A stretch of 64,000 bases of DNA from Lacihabitans sp. LS3-19. Lineage in GTDB: Bacteria; Bacteroidota; Bacteroidia; Cytophagales; Spirosomataceae. The stretch covers positions 1 through 64,000 of the forward strand of contig NZ_RJUA01000124.1 in assembly GCF_024343575.1 (NCBI RefSeq), written 5' to 3'. The translations under genes and the position numbers were made by a program. Under the pieces are notes generated by a model that saw only the letters and a list, made by a program, of their open reading frames with translations, was not told where the DNA came from and did not search any database. Positions 52,258 to 60,056 of the stretch are shown here, one piece after another. How positions within the stretch are numbered: the stretch's first letter is position 1; each line of letters begins with the position of its first letter.

Positions 52258-53599
52258 AATATTTAGAATAATATATTTTTAATTTGGGTTTGGTAAAAAC
52301 CATTCGGCGTAAATTGTCATTAGCAAGAATTCCATTGCCGGTACTTAAAAGTGCCGCTGGCATTAAAATTATAGAAGTAGAAGTGACTTTTTTATTTGTA
52401 AGTTTTTGCAAGAAATTGGTAATATCCAAATTAACAGTTTGGGTCGTATCTAAAGTAAAAGAAACGCCAGATAAATCATTTCCAATCGGCGTTAAGTATG
52501 TAGGGATATTGCCAGAACTTCTTAATTGTTGATTGTTGGTGCCCGTTTCTGCTAGGACATAATTAAATACTTTTGGATAAAGACCATCTAAAGAATTCGG
52601 TAGTGTATTAAATTCTAAAATTGCCTTACTTACTTTGATATTGGTGCCTAATTTAGAAATATTGTCAAAGTTAATCTTTGTACTTATACCACTACCTCCC
52701 TGAATATAAGATAGGTTACCTGTTTTGTTCGAATTTATTTCATTATTAGACTTAGAAAGTGCTGCTAAGGCTGTGCCACTTCGGTCAAATTCGAAAGAGG
52801 TATGCCTTGGGCCGTTTAAATCAAATTGGTAAAAATATTTAGTTGTATCTCCTTCATAATGCCAATCTGCAATTAAAGTACTAGTGCTTGCACTATATGG
52901 ACCAGTTAGAATAGTATAAACTGATTTGTTTGAACCTTCAGATACAATTGCGAATCCTGGAAAAGCGGAAACAAATTTCGAATTATCTCCGTTTATGGAG
53001 GGAGCAGCATTTAGAATTTCCTGAGCAATACTTTTAGGAAGGTCTATGTAATATGAATTAAAAGCTGAATCGTTTTTGAAAGATTTTAATGTAACGCCAA
53101 ACTTAGCTATTTCGGTTGATTCATATTCTAATTTATCTTCAGCATTGTATCTTTTGTTGTAATCCATCGGGGATTTTAATCTATGTATACTGAAAAAGTT
53201 TTTAGCTAAAGTGTCGCCATAAATAAGGCCAAAATTAACCAATCTAAGTCTTAGAGAATCTGCTATTGGATTAGCGTTTACCTTTAAAGTATCGTACGCA
53301 ACAGCTCCGTTAACATCAGTATAACCCACCATGGTAGGCTGAAAGTAGGTAGTAGCTTTAATGTTACCAAAAATTGGGTCGGTTACATTTCCAAACATCA
53401 AATAATTTGACTTGCCATTTACAGTAGAGTCGGCTAAAACTGTAGATATATCTAAACTTAGTGTGTCGGTGTATATAGAAGCTCCGTTTTGAGTTCCATC
53501 TAAATCAAATCCTATTTCTCCGGGATTCTCACAAGAAAATACGAAAACAGAAAAAAGCAAAAAAGCAATTTTCTGTAAGTCAGAAAGCATTTTTTTCAT
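52256..53599 (-). CDS. DUF4270 family lipoprotein
   Basis: The protein has 447 aa from ATG 53597-53599. A lipoprotein signal (MKKMLSDLQKIAFLLFSVFVFSC) with lipobox VFSC is visible. The longer frame (33 codons) overlaps the upstream gene and would bury the signal, so it was rejected. The mature part is beta-rich with the DUF4270 opening GEIGFDLDG, DTLSLDISTVLADSTV, YLMFGNVTDPIFGNIKATTYFQ. The domain has no known enzymatic role. It is a Bacteroidota lipoprotein regularly found beside GT5 glycosyltransferase and panC/glmS genes. It starts 7 bp after the GT5-like gene and is surely co-transcribed. Confidence 0.9.
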   Translation of the reverse strand: MKKMLSDLQKIAFLLFSVFVFSCENPGEIGFDLDGTQNGASIYTDTLSLDISTVLADSTVNGKSNYLMFGNVTDPIFGNIKATTYFQPTMVGYTDVNGAVAYDTLKVNANPIADSLRLRLVNFGLIYGDTLAKNFFSIHRLKSPMDYNKRYNAEDKLEYESTEIAKFGVTLKSFKNDSAFNSYYIDLPKSIAQEILNAAPSINGDNSKFVSAFPGFAIVSEGSNKSVYTILTGPYSASTSTLIADWHYEGDTTKYFYQFDLNGPRHTSFEFDRSGTALAALSKSNNEINSNKTGNLSYIQGGSGISTKINFDNISKLGTNIKVSKAILEFNTLPNSLDGLYPKVFNYVLAETGTNNQQLRSSGNIPTYLTPIGNDLSGVSFTLDTTQTVNLDITNFLQKLTNKKVTSTSIILMPAALLSTGNGILANDNLRRMVFTKPKLKIYYSKY

Positions 53600-53606
53600 A
53601 AAATAA

Positions 53607-54416
53607 TCAATCGGCCAGCTCAGTGTAAAGGTTAAAGAAGGTTTCTGTTGAATTTTCGTCATCAAAAAAGGAATCAATTTGTCTGTCTGCAGTTTCATTC
53701 AAAGCATTTTTAATTGAGTCATTCAAAGATGGGTTGGCCTTAACAACTACGTCGGCATATTGACACCCGATTTTTATGAATCCAAGGAAGTCTTGAGATC
53801 TTAGATTTGCAAGATTCTCATCGCTAATATCCATCATTTTTGCTTTCGGTATCATGTCTTCTGTAAACTTATGTTCAAAGACATTGTTGAAAACCGAAAA
53901 AATGGTTTTGGTATTCTTGAAAATAGGGTCGTTTTTGTAAGTAGTTTTCAAATACAATGGAACCAATGCGGTCATCCAGTCAGTACAATGAACCACATCA
54001 GGTGCCCATCCAAGTTTCTTCACAGTTTCTAACGCACCTTTGCAAAAGAAAATTGCACGCTCGTCGTTATCATCATAAAAATTTCCTTTTTTGTCAGTAA
54101 AGACGGTTTTCCTTTGAAAATAGTCTTCATTGTCTAAGAAATATACCTGGAGTTTAGCAGATGGGATAGATGCTACTTTAATAATCAAAGGTTTTTCTTC
54201 TTCTCCGATGGTGATGTTGATTCCAGAAAGTCTAACCACTTCGTGTAACCTATGCTTTCTTTCGTTTATTAATCCGAAACGAGGGACCAATATTCTGATT
54301 TCCATACCTCTTTCTTGCATTTCTTGAGGTAGTTTTCTTAATAATGAAGCAATTTTAGAGATTTCTAAGAAAGGATCAATTTCTGAAGAGAGATATAATA
54401 TTCGCAGTTTGCTCAT
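53607..54416 (-). CDS. GT5-type glycogen/starch synthase N-terminal domain protein
   Basis: The protein has 269 aa and corresponds only to the N-terminal Rossmann half of GT5 glycogen synthases: LRILYLSSEIDPFLEISKIASLLRKLPQEMQERGMEIRILVPRFG, VYFLDNEDYFQRK and APDVVHCTDWMTALVPLYLK. The C-terminal half with the nucleotide-sugar EX7E motif is absent and not encoded next door. The KxGGL-like start motif reads EISKIASLL, so the ADP-glucose lysine region is altered. Short forms like this are widespread in Bacteroidota beside panC and DUF4270 and are named 'glycogen/starch synthase', but catalysis is doubtful. It heads an operon with the DUF4270 gene. Confidence 0.87.
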   Translation of the reverse strand: MSKLRILYLSSEIDPFLEISKIASLLRKLPQEMQERGMEIRILVPRFGLINERKHRLHEVVRLSGINITIGEEEKPLIIKVASIPSAKLQVYFLDNEDYFQRKTVFTDKKGNFYDDNDERAIFFCKGALETVKKLGWAPDVVHCTDWMTALVPLYLKTTYKNDPIFKNTKTIFSVFNNVFEHKFTEDMIPKAKMMDISDENLANLRSQDFLGFIKIGCQYADVVVKANPSLNDSIKNALNETADRQIDSFFDDENSTETFFNLYTELAD

Positions 54417-54467
54417 AAAAAACCAATAATGTTTCTAAATTTATTGTATTTGAATCAAATACAGGTG

Positions 54468-54475
54468 CAAAGATA
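54468..54475 (-). promoter_or_regulatory. Bacteroidota -7 promoter element for the GT5-DUF4270 operon
   Basis: The minus strand reads TATCTTTG, an exact TAnnTTTG match about 51 bp upstream of the GT5-like ATG. A CTTG lies about 23 bp further upstream as a weak -33 element. Confidence 0.55.
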
Positions 54476-54561
54476 CTAAAAAATAATCTATTAAAATACA
54501 AGGGATTCAAACAAATTGATTTACTTGCCTATTCTATTCACCTAAAAAATGGCATTTTAAA

Positions 54562-55986
54562 TTAATTTTTCGATACATTAGTTTCTGTCAAACTGCAAAT
54601 ATTGCCAGTTTTTATCATTTTTAAATTTAAGAATTCAAGATGTTCATTGGTATAATCAAACAGTGAGCTATTACTTTCGATGCATTGTGAAAAGTAGTCT
54701 TTTAAGGGAGCTTCATAAACACTTTCACATATATCTATTATGTCTTGATACGAATATCCAATCCTTTGATCTCCAAATTTATTCCAAAGAGCCAACATTA
54801 CCTCATTTAATGATTTCGCTTCTCTGAATTTTTTCCGAATTTTAATGTCAAGAATAAGCGAAACTACTGCTCCTTTACTGTAAACACTTACTTTTTTGTT
54901 AGGTGTGCCTTTCTCATAGCCATCTACCCAGAGGTCAAAGCTACTTTCTAATAAGGATTGAGAAGCGTTGTCGGATTCTTCAAAATGTCTTCGCAAGGTT
55001 GTCTCTAATTCATGTAAATATTGATCATAACTTAATACCCCGCTGCTTAACAAGACCTTATCGCCATAGTACGTTGTGAAACCCTCAGCCACAAAACACG
55101 TTTCGAAATAGTTTTCTTTGTCGTAATTATAGGGTAAGAGCTCTTTAGGCCTGATTTTGGCAATATTCCAAGCATGAAAAAGCTCATGTGATGCCAAGCC
55201 TAACAAATCATTGTAGTATGTCTGTGGCAATACGCCGTTTTCTCCCAATACCATCATGGTACTATTGGCATGCTCCACACCATGGTAATAACTATTTTCT
55301 GGCACAATCAACATAAAGTGGAAGTCCTTTTCAGGGAATTCTCCGAATATTTGAATCTGAGTTTCTGCAATTTTCTCTAAGTCTTGAATAAACCTGTCAG
55401 AATCAATTTGGTAGTTGCCTTGTATCCAAACATGAAATTTGGTTTTGAGTACTTCGAATTCTTTGTGAAAAATGTTGTTGCTTATAATAATTGGAGAATC
55501 AAAAAAGTGATGATAGTTTTTAGGCTTTATTTTAAAATTGTTACCTATGGATTCTGTTTTTAAACCTGATGCAAATATTACATGATCATTTGTTTTTTTT
55601 ATGAAAACTTCAAATGATTGGTTTATGTGCTCTAATTCGTAAAGACAAAGGTTGACAGGGTTAATGTATGCATAGCTTTTCTGCAGAAAACTTGTGCCAG
55701 CATTTAGCTCATTTGCATAGTATTGGTATTTAATAATCAGATTTTTATTTGTAGTTTCATAAATCGACCAAACGTTTTTCTCAGTTTTTCGCCAAGATAT
55801 TGCATTGTTTTCATCATCTTTCGCCGAGAAGTTCAAGACGTTTTTTGCGAAATTTTGGAGTTGATATCTGCCAGGACGCCACATAGGAAGATGTAGTTTC
55901 CTTCGCGATTCGTTTGAACTAGCTAAACGTATTTCTATATCTATGATTTGTTTTTCAGGATAAAAAGAAAAAAAATACTGAATCAT
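54562..55986 (-). CDS. M61-family metallopeptidase lacking a PDZ domain
   Basis: The protein has 474 aa with the M61 N-terminal beta domain (RRKLHLPMWRPGRYQLQNFAKNV, about 30-50). The gluzincin zinc motif ASHELFHAWNIAKIRP follows, with the downstream Glu ligand in CFVAEGFTTYYGD. VYSKGAVVSLILDIKIR and DIIDICESV continue the family helical domain. M61 (glycyl aminopeptidase-like) proteins are usually about 580-620 aa with a C-terminal PDZ domain. Here the protein stops soon after the catalytic part (LKMIKTGNICSLTETNVSKN), so PDZ is missing. No signal peptide was seen, so a cytosolic location is likely. Confidence 0.9.
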   Translation of the reverse strand: MIQYFFSFYPEKQIIDIEIRLASSNESRRKLHLPMWRPGRYQLQNFAKNVLNFSAKDDENNAISWRKTEKNVWSIYETTNKNLIIKYQYYANELNAGTSFLQKSYAYINPVNLCLYELEHINQSFEVFIKKTNDHVIFASGLKTESIGNNFKIKPKNYHHFFDSPIIISNNIFHKEFEVLKTKFHVWIQGNYQIDSDRFIQDLEKIAETQIQIFGEFPEKDFHFMLIVPENSYYHGVEHANSTMMVLGENGVLPQTYYNDLLGLASHELFHAWNIAKIRPKELLPYNYDKENYFETCFVAEGFTTYYGDKVLLSSGVLSYDQYLHELETTLRRHFEESDNASQSLLESSFDLWVDGYEKGTPNKKVSVYSKGAVVSLILDIKIRKKFREAKSLNEVMLALWNKFGDQRIGYSYQDIIDICESVYEAPLKDYFSQCIESNSSLFDYTNEHLEFLNLKMIKTGNICSLTETNVSKN

Positions 55987-56019
55987 TTGTTTGAGGTTTT
56001 TTTATTAAAAATAAATTAA

Positions 56020-56027
56020 TACCTTTG
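56020..56027 (+). promoter_or_regulatory. Bacteroidota -7 promoter element for rpmH
   Basis: TACCTTTG matches TAnnTTTG exactly. TTTT lies 19 bp upstream at the -33 position, one mismatch from TTTG. The element is 44 bp before the rpmH ATG. Confidence 0.65.
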
Positions 56028-56071
56028 CAGTCCAATTTCGGGTCGAGGAACAAAATTAATAGAAAAAGGAT

Positions 56072-56227
56072 ATGAAACGTACATTCCAACCATCAAATAG
56101 AAAGCGTACCAACAAACATGGCTTTCGTGAGCGTATGTCTACTCCAGGTGGTAGAAGAGTAATTACTGCTCGTCGTGCTAGAGGTAGATGGAAGCTATCT
56201 GTTTCGGATGAAAAATCTCACAAATAA
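56072..56227 (+). CDS. rpmH: 50S ribosomal protein L34
   Basis: The protein has 51 aa: [20 protein letters not shown], then [20 protein letters not shown] and the tail [11 protein letters not shown]. It matches bacterial L34 throughout its conserved 44-residue core, with a short C-terminal extension common in Bacteroidota. It is a structural protein of the large ribosomal subunit. GGATATG precedes the start. rnpA follows, the classical rpmH-rnpA pairing, with a hairpin between the two. Confidence 0.97.
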   Translation: MKRTFQPSNRKRTNKHGFRERMSTPGGRRVITARRARGRWKLSVSDEKSHK

Positions 56228-56258
56228 GATTTGAGGTTTTACATTTATTTAAGATATT

Positions 56259-56280
56259 AGCCGCTTCTTGCGGCTTTTTT
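56259..56280 (+). terminator. Hairpin terminator/attenuator between rpmH and rnpA
   Basis: AGCCG (56259-56263) pairs with CGGCT (56271-56275), and the stem can extend by one C-G pair around the TTCTT loop. Six T follow. It ends 13 bp before the rnpA start. It probably lowers rnpA expression relative to rpmH. Confidence 0.8.
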
Positions 56281-56293
56281 CATTTGTACTTAC

Positions 56294-56695
56294 GTGAACA
56301 CATCAAAGCAAAGTTTTGGCAAAAATGAGCGTATAAAAAGCAAAAAGGTGATCTCTTCACTCTTTGATAGGAATTCTGCTGCCAATTCTTCCTTTCTTAT
56401 CTACCCTTATAAAGTTATTTTTTCTTCTGTTTCCGTAGACTTAGATAAGGTTTTACTACCACAAGTTTTAATTTCTGTTTCCAAAAAAAAGTTTAAAAAC
56501 GCTACAGATAGAAATAAAATAAAACGTAGAACTAAAGAAGCTTATCGTCAAAATAAGCTTTTGTTTGGGAAAAATATTACTTTGGCGTTAATATATGTTG
56601 CTTCTGAGATATTAGACTATCGTATTCTTGAAAAATCAATGAAAGGTGTTTTAGCGAGGCTTGAAAAGGAAACTCGTCATAAAGCTAGCGACTAA
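56294..56695 (+). CDS. rnpA: Ribonuclease P protein component
   Basis: The 133-aa basic protein binds the RNase P RNA and aids 5' maturation of tRNAs. The N-terminus FGKNERIKSKKVISSLFDR is typical. The conserved RNR core is KKKFKNATDRNKIKRRTKEAYRQNK (about residues 69-93). The start is GTG at 56294; there is no in-frame ATG before the conserved region. The last 45 bp overlap the 3' end of a convergent small membrane protein gene. Confidence 0.94.
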   Translation: MNTSKQSFGKNERIKSKKVISSLFDRNSAANSSFLIYPYKVIFSSVSVDLDKVLLPQVLISVSKKKFKNATDRNKIKRRTKEAYRQNKLLFGKNITLALIYVASEILDYRILEKSMKGVLARLEKETRHKASD

Positions 56696-56983
56696 AGAAG
56701 GAAGGAAGCTTATGTGCGTTGCAAATATAGCCTCATCTGGTTTTTGGGCCTTAATATTTAGGTTTTCCAAAATCCAATATCCACTTATAATCACGAAGAT
56801 TTGTAAAATAATCAGTATCCAGCCTTTTTTAGGTTCCAGAAGGGCAACTAATACTGAAAAAAGTATTATAAAGAATAATGATAAATATACTGAGCTCGAA
56901 AAATGTATAATCAATACTAGAATTGTTGAAAATAAGAGACAAAGCAAAAAGTTTTGATGAAATTTTAATTTTGGTATTGTCAT
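56651..56983 (-). CDS. Small hydrophobic membrane protein, unknown function
   Basis: The protein has 110 aa with three clear hydrophobic helices (about 12-32, 33-50 and 53-72) and a weaker fourth near the C-terminus (about 90-107). The last 15 codons overlap rnpA tail to tail. An exact TAnnTTTG promoter element sits at 57004-57011 on the same strand, 21 bp before the ATG. The hydrophobic pattern and the promoter both support a real gene over the competing plus-strand frame. No family is recognised. Confidence 0.68.
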   Translation of the reverse strand: MTIPKLKFHQNFLLCLLFSTILVLIIHFSSSVYLSLFFIILFSVLVALLEPKKGWILIILQIFVIISGYWILENLNIKAQKPDEAIFATHISFLPSLVASFMTSFLFKPR

Positions 56984-57003
56984 TGCAGAGTTTTAATTTG
57001 GCA

Positions 57004-57011
57004 CAAAGGTA
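57004..57011 (-). promoter_or_regulatory. Bacteroidota -7 promoter element for the 110-aa protein gene
   Basis: The minus strand reads TACCTTTG, an exact TAnnTTTG match 21 bp upstream of the ATG at 56981-56983. The same intergenic region must also carry the divergent S41 protease promoter: TTTG at 56997-57000, then 19 bp later TACTTTTTG, a TAnnTTTG-like element with one extra base. Confidence 0.5.
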
Positions 57012-57074
57012 TTAAGAATTACTTTTTGAAATAATAATTAAACGATAATCATTACTTCTGCGTTTTGATTTAGT

Positions 57075-58760
57075 ATGAAACAAAATATGATGAACATTTT
57101 TAATAAAATAAAGAAGAAATCAAAAATAGCCATCATCGGTTTTTTTGCCACTTCGGTTTTGGTATTTTCAGCCTATACTGTTGATGATAGGCTTTTTGAA
57201 ATCGCCAAAAACCTCGATGTTTTTGCTACTATGTATAAGGAGTTGAATGCCTTATACGTAGACGAGATAAACCCCACAAAAGCCATGCGGGTAGGAATAC
57301 AAGCAATGTTGAAAGAACTAGACCCCTACACTGTATTTTATCCCGAAGACGAAATCGAGGACTATTTCACGATGAATACTGGTGCGTATAATGGCATTGG
57401 TGCTACTATTGAATATTTTGAGAAAAAACATATTGTAGCTATGCTTTACGAAGATTCTCCTGCTGATAAATCAGGTGTAAAGATTGGAGATCAAGTACTG
57501 AAAATCAACGGAATAGATGTTACTGACAAAACGGATGCGGAGTTCGGTAGGTTACTTAAAGGCCAGACCGGGACCTCGGTTAAGTTGACATTGGATAGAG
57601 TAGGGCAAAGCAAACCTTTGACAATAAAAGTAGATAGAGGTGTAATAAAAACTCCAAATGTGCCACACTTTGGTATGATTAACGAAGACGTTGGTTACAT
57701 TCAATTGACGGATTTTAGTGCTACTGCTGCCAAAGAAATTAAAGCCGCAACCCTCGATTTGAAAGACAAAGGAATGAAAAACCTTGTGATTGACTTGAGA
57801 GGAAATCCTGGTGGATTGTTGAATATGGCAGTTGAGATTTGTAATTTTTATTTGCCTAAAGATCAGCTTGTTGTGGAGACTAAAGGTAAAGTAAAAGAGT
57901 GGAATTATAAATACACCACGAAAGTGCAGCCACTAGATATCGAAATGCCAATTGTAGTTTTGATCAATGGTAGAAGTGCTTCTGCATCTGAGATTGTTTC
58001 TGGAACACTTCAAGACTATGACAGGGCAGTTTTGATAGGTCAGAGGTCTTTTGGTAAAGGTTTGGTACAAATCACGAAGGATTTGACATACAATACAAAA
58101 ATGAAGGTAACTACTTCCAAATATTATATACCTTCGGGAAGGTGTATTCAGGCTATAGACTACGGTCATAGAAAAGCTGATGGGAGTTTGAGCAAATTGC
58201 CAGATTCATTAAGGGTTGCATTTAAAACTAAAAATGGAAGGAAAGTATTCGATGGGGCAGGAATAGATCCTGACATTGCTACAAGTCAAGCCGATCAGTC
58301 AGATTTCGTTAAAGAGTTAATGAAAACTAAGATGATTTTTTATTATGCCAACAAATATTATTTTGACCACCAAGACATTAAACCCGAAGAGAATTTTAGT
58401 GTGAATGATGAAGAGCTTGGTAAATTTGAAAGCTGGCTTAAGACTCAGTCTTTTAGTTATTTGACTTCTGACCAAAAAAGCATTGAAACTCTTGTTAAAA
58501 CTTCTAAGGCAAGTGGAGAATATGGTGCTATGGAAGCAAGTATAATCGCCTTGAAAAAAGTAGCAGATGCGAAATCGTCAGGTCTTGTAAAGAAGAATTG
58601 GTCGGAAATAAAAGAAGCTTTGGCTTTGGAAATATTAAGCAGATATTATTATCAAAAAGCTATGAAATTTGTTGCATTTGACAAAGATCAAGATATTCAA
58701 GAAGCTTTGAGGTTATTTAAAGACCCTGCCAAATACAAATCAATTTTGGCTGGAAAATGA
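57075..58760 (+). CDS. Carboxyl-terminal processing peptidase (S41)
   Basis: The protein has 561 aa. An N-terminal membrane anchor or signal sequence (SKIAIIGFFATSVLVFSAY, about 16-34) is present. A helical segment with KELDPYTVFYPEDEIEDY follows, then a PDZ domain (about 95-180, YNGIGATIEYFEKKHIVAMLYEDSPADKSGVKIGDQVLKING). The S41 catalytic core has DLRGNPGGLLNMAV, nucleophile S303 in GRSASASEIVSG and general base K328 in RSFGKGLVQ. This is a Ser-Lys protease acting in the periplasm on C-termini of substrate proteins. ATGs at 57087 and 57090 are alternative starts. Its stop overlaps the tsaB start by 4 bp. Confidence 0.94.
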   Translation: MKQNMMNIFNKIKKKSKIAIIGFFATSVLVFSAYTVDDRLFEIAKNLDVFATMYKELNALYVDEINPTKAMRVGIQAMLKELDPYTVFYPEDEIEDYFTMNTGAYNGIGATIEYFEKKHIVAMLYEDSPADKSGVKIGDQVLKINGIDVTDKTDAEFGRLLKGQTGTSVKLTLDRVGQSKPLTIKVDRGVIKTPNVPHFGMINEDVGYIQLTDFSATAAKEIKAATLDLKDKGMKNLVIDLRGNPGGLLNMAVEICNFYLPKDQLVVETKGKVKEWNYKYTTKVQPLDIEMPIVVLINGRSASASEIVSGTLQDYDRAVLIGQRSFGKGLVQITKDLTYNTKMKVTTSKYYIPSGRCIQAIDYGHRKADGSLSKLPDSLRVAFKTKNGRKVFDGAGIDPDIATSQADQSDFVKELMKTKMIFYYANKYYFDHQDIKPEENFSVNDEELGKFESWLKTQSFSYLTSDQKSIETLVKTSKASGEYGAMEASIIALKKVADAKSSGLVKKNWSEIKEALALEILSRYYYQKAMKFVAFDKDQDIQEALRLFKDPAKYKSILAGK

Positions 58761-59434
58761 AAATATTGTCAATAGAGGCTTCTACTACCGGTTGTTCAGT
58801 CGCTTTGTTTGAAAATGATAAATTACTTTCTGCAATAGAAAGTAGGATAGACCGATCTTCTGCTGAATTTTTGACCACTTTAATAGACCAAGTGTTGATG
58901 GTTGCTAAGGTTGAAAAACTTGACCTAGATGCTATTGCTGTCGCAAAAGGCCCCGGCTCTTATACTGGTTTAAGAATTGCTGTTTCTACCGCTAAGGGCT
59001 TTGCTTTTGCATTAGACAAGCCACTTTTATCTTTTGGTACATTAGACGCAATGTGTTATCAAGTTAATGGTTATCCGGAAGGAATTTTGTTATGCCCAAT
59101 GATTGATGCTAGGCGTATGGAGGTTTTTTGTGCTTTTTATGATGGAGAAGAAAAGAAACAAAAAATAGCTGTAGAGGCGGTTATTGTGGAGGAACAATCA
59201 TTTGAGGATATTTTGCTTAATAATAAAGTTTTGTTTTTTGGTGAAGGGAGTGCTAAATGTGAAGATGTTTTGAAAAGTACTAACGCATTGTTTTTAACTG
59301 ATCCAATAATTCCTTCAGCTGCTTTTTCTGGTAAAATTTGTAATGAAAAATATAATAATGGGGAGTTCGAAGATTTGACTTTATTTGAGCCGTATTATTT
59401 GAAAGAATATATGTTTAAAACAAAAAAGCCCTGA
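58757..59434 (+). CDS. tsaB: tRNA threonylcarbamoyladenosine biosynthesis protein TsaB
   Basis: The protein has 225 aa of the ASKHA fold, a partner of TsaD and TsaE in making t6A at position 37 of ANN-decoding tRNAs. Motifs are MKILSIEASTTGCSVALFEND at the N-terminus, LDAIAVAKGPGSYTGLRIAVSTAKGFAFAL (the TsaB hallmark) and PMIDARRMEVFCAFYD. tsaD and tsaE are not in the window. It overlaps the S41 gene by 4 bp. Its last codons and stop lie inside the following terminator hairpin. Confidence 0.95.
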   Translation: MKILSIEASTTGCSVALFENDKLLSAIESRIDRSSAEFLTTLIDQVLMVAKVEKLDLDAIAVAKGPGSYTGLRIAVSTAKGFAFALDKPLLSFGTLDAMCYQVNGYPEGILLCPMIDARRMEVFCAFYDGEEKKQKIAVEAVIVEEQSFEDILLNNKVLFFGEGSAKCEDVLKSTNALFLTDPIIPSAAFSGKICNEKYNNGEFEDLTLFEPYYLKEYMFKTKKP

Positions 59435-59449
59435 TTGTCAGGGCTTTTT
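59422..59449. terminator. Bidirectional terminator between tsaB and hpf
   Basis: AAAAAAGCCCTGA (59422-59434) pairs with TCAGGGCTTTTT (59438-59449) around TTG. A and T runs occur on both sides. The tsaB stop TGA at 59432-59434 is part of the stem. It serves both convergent genes. Confidence 0.93.
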
Positions 59450-59452
59450 CTT

Positions 59453-59809
59453 TTATATTTCGTCTTCTATTTCTACTGGTATTAAAACATCCGTTTTATC
59501 TCGGCTTATTGAATTTGCTTTTTGTTTAAACTGCTTGACTTTTCTTGTCAATGTGTCCATGGCTACATCTGTAGCTTCTTCAAATGTGTCCGCCGTTTCT
59601 TTTACGAAAATTGAACTTCCAGGGACATTCAGTTTAACTTCAATCTGTTTTTTATGTGTGTTTAATTTATCTCCTTTATCTAATTTTAAGAATACCTCAC
59701 TACTAATAATTTTGTCATAAAACGTTTCAAGTTTGTTAAGTTTTTTCTGGATAAATTCTCTTAATGATTCGTCTGCACTAAAGTGCACTGCATTTACTTC
59801 GATTTTCAT
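59453..59809 (-). CDS. hpf: Ribosome hibernation promoting factor / RaiA family
   Basis: The 118-aa protein is a short-form HPF/YfiA. ATG 59807-59809 (MKIEVNAVHFSADESLREFI) was chosen over an ATG two codons upstream. The S30AE/sigma54-modulation domain shows VHFSADESLREFIQKKLNKLETFYDKI, EVKLNVPGSSIFVKETADTFEEATDVAMDTLTRKVKQFK. It binds the 30S subunit and stabilises idle ribosomes in starvation or stationary phase. It lacks the long-form C-terminal dimerisation domain. It is single, and convergent with tsaB. Confidence 0.92.
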   Translation of the reverse strand: MKIEVNAVHFSADESLREFIQKKLNKLETFYDKIISSEVFLKLDKGDKLNTHKKQIEVKLNVPGSSIFVKETADTFEEATDVAMDTLTRKVKQFKQKANSISRDKTDVLIPVEIEDEI

Positions 59810-60056
59810 ACTCACATTTCTATTTAAGTGAAAAAAAATAGTTTAGTATTTGATTGATTTCTCAATCTTTAAAATGAAGTTAGGTAATAAAGAAATACCA
59901 TCCAAGAGGTTTTTGTTAAAATAATTTAAGATGTTTTTGAGCGGTAAATCTGACAAGTTAAAGTCAAAAATGGGTGTTTCAAAATAAGTTTCGGATGTTA
60001 CTTTTAATCAGTAGTTTAGAAACAATCTTAATTAAATTTCTGTTTTTTTTGGCAAA

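Noticed and set aside
56661-56957. Plus-strand 98-codon frame opposite the 110-aa membrane protein
   Set aside because: Composition is not protein-like and it overlaps rnpA; the minus-strand frame has clear helices and a promoter element.
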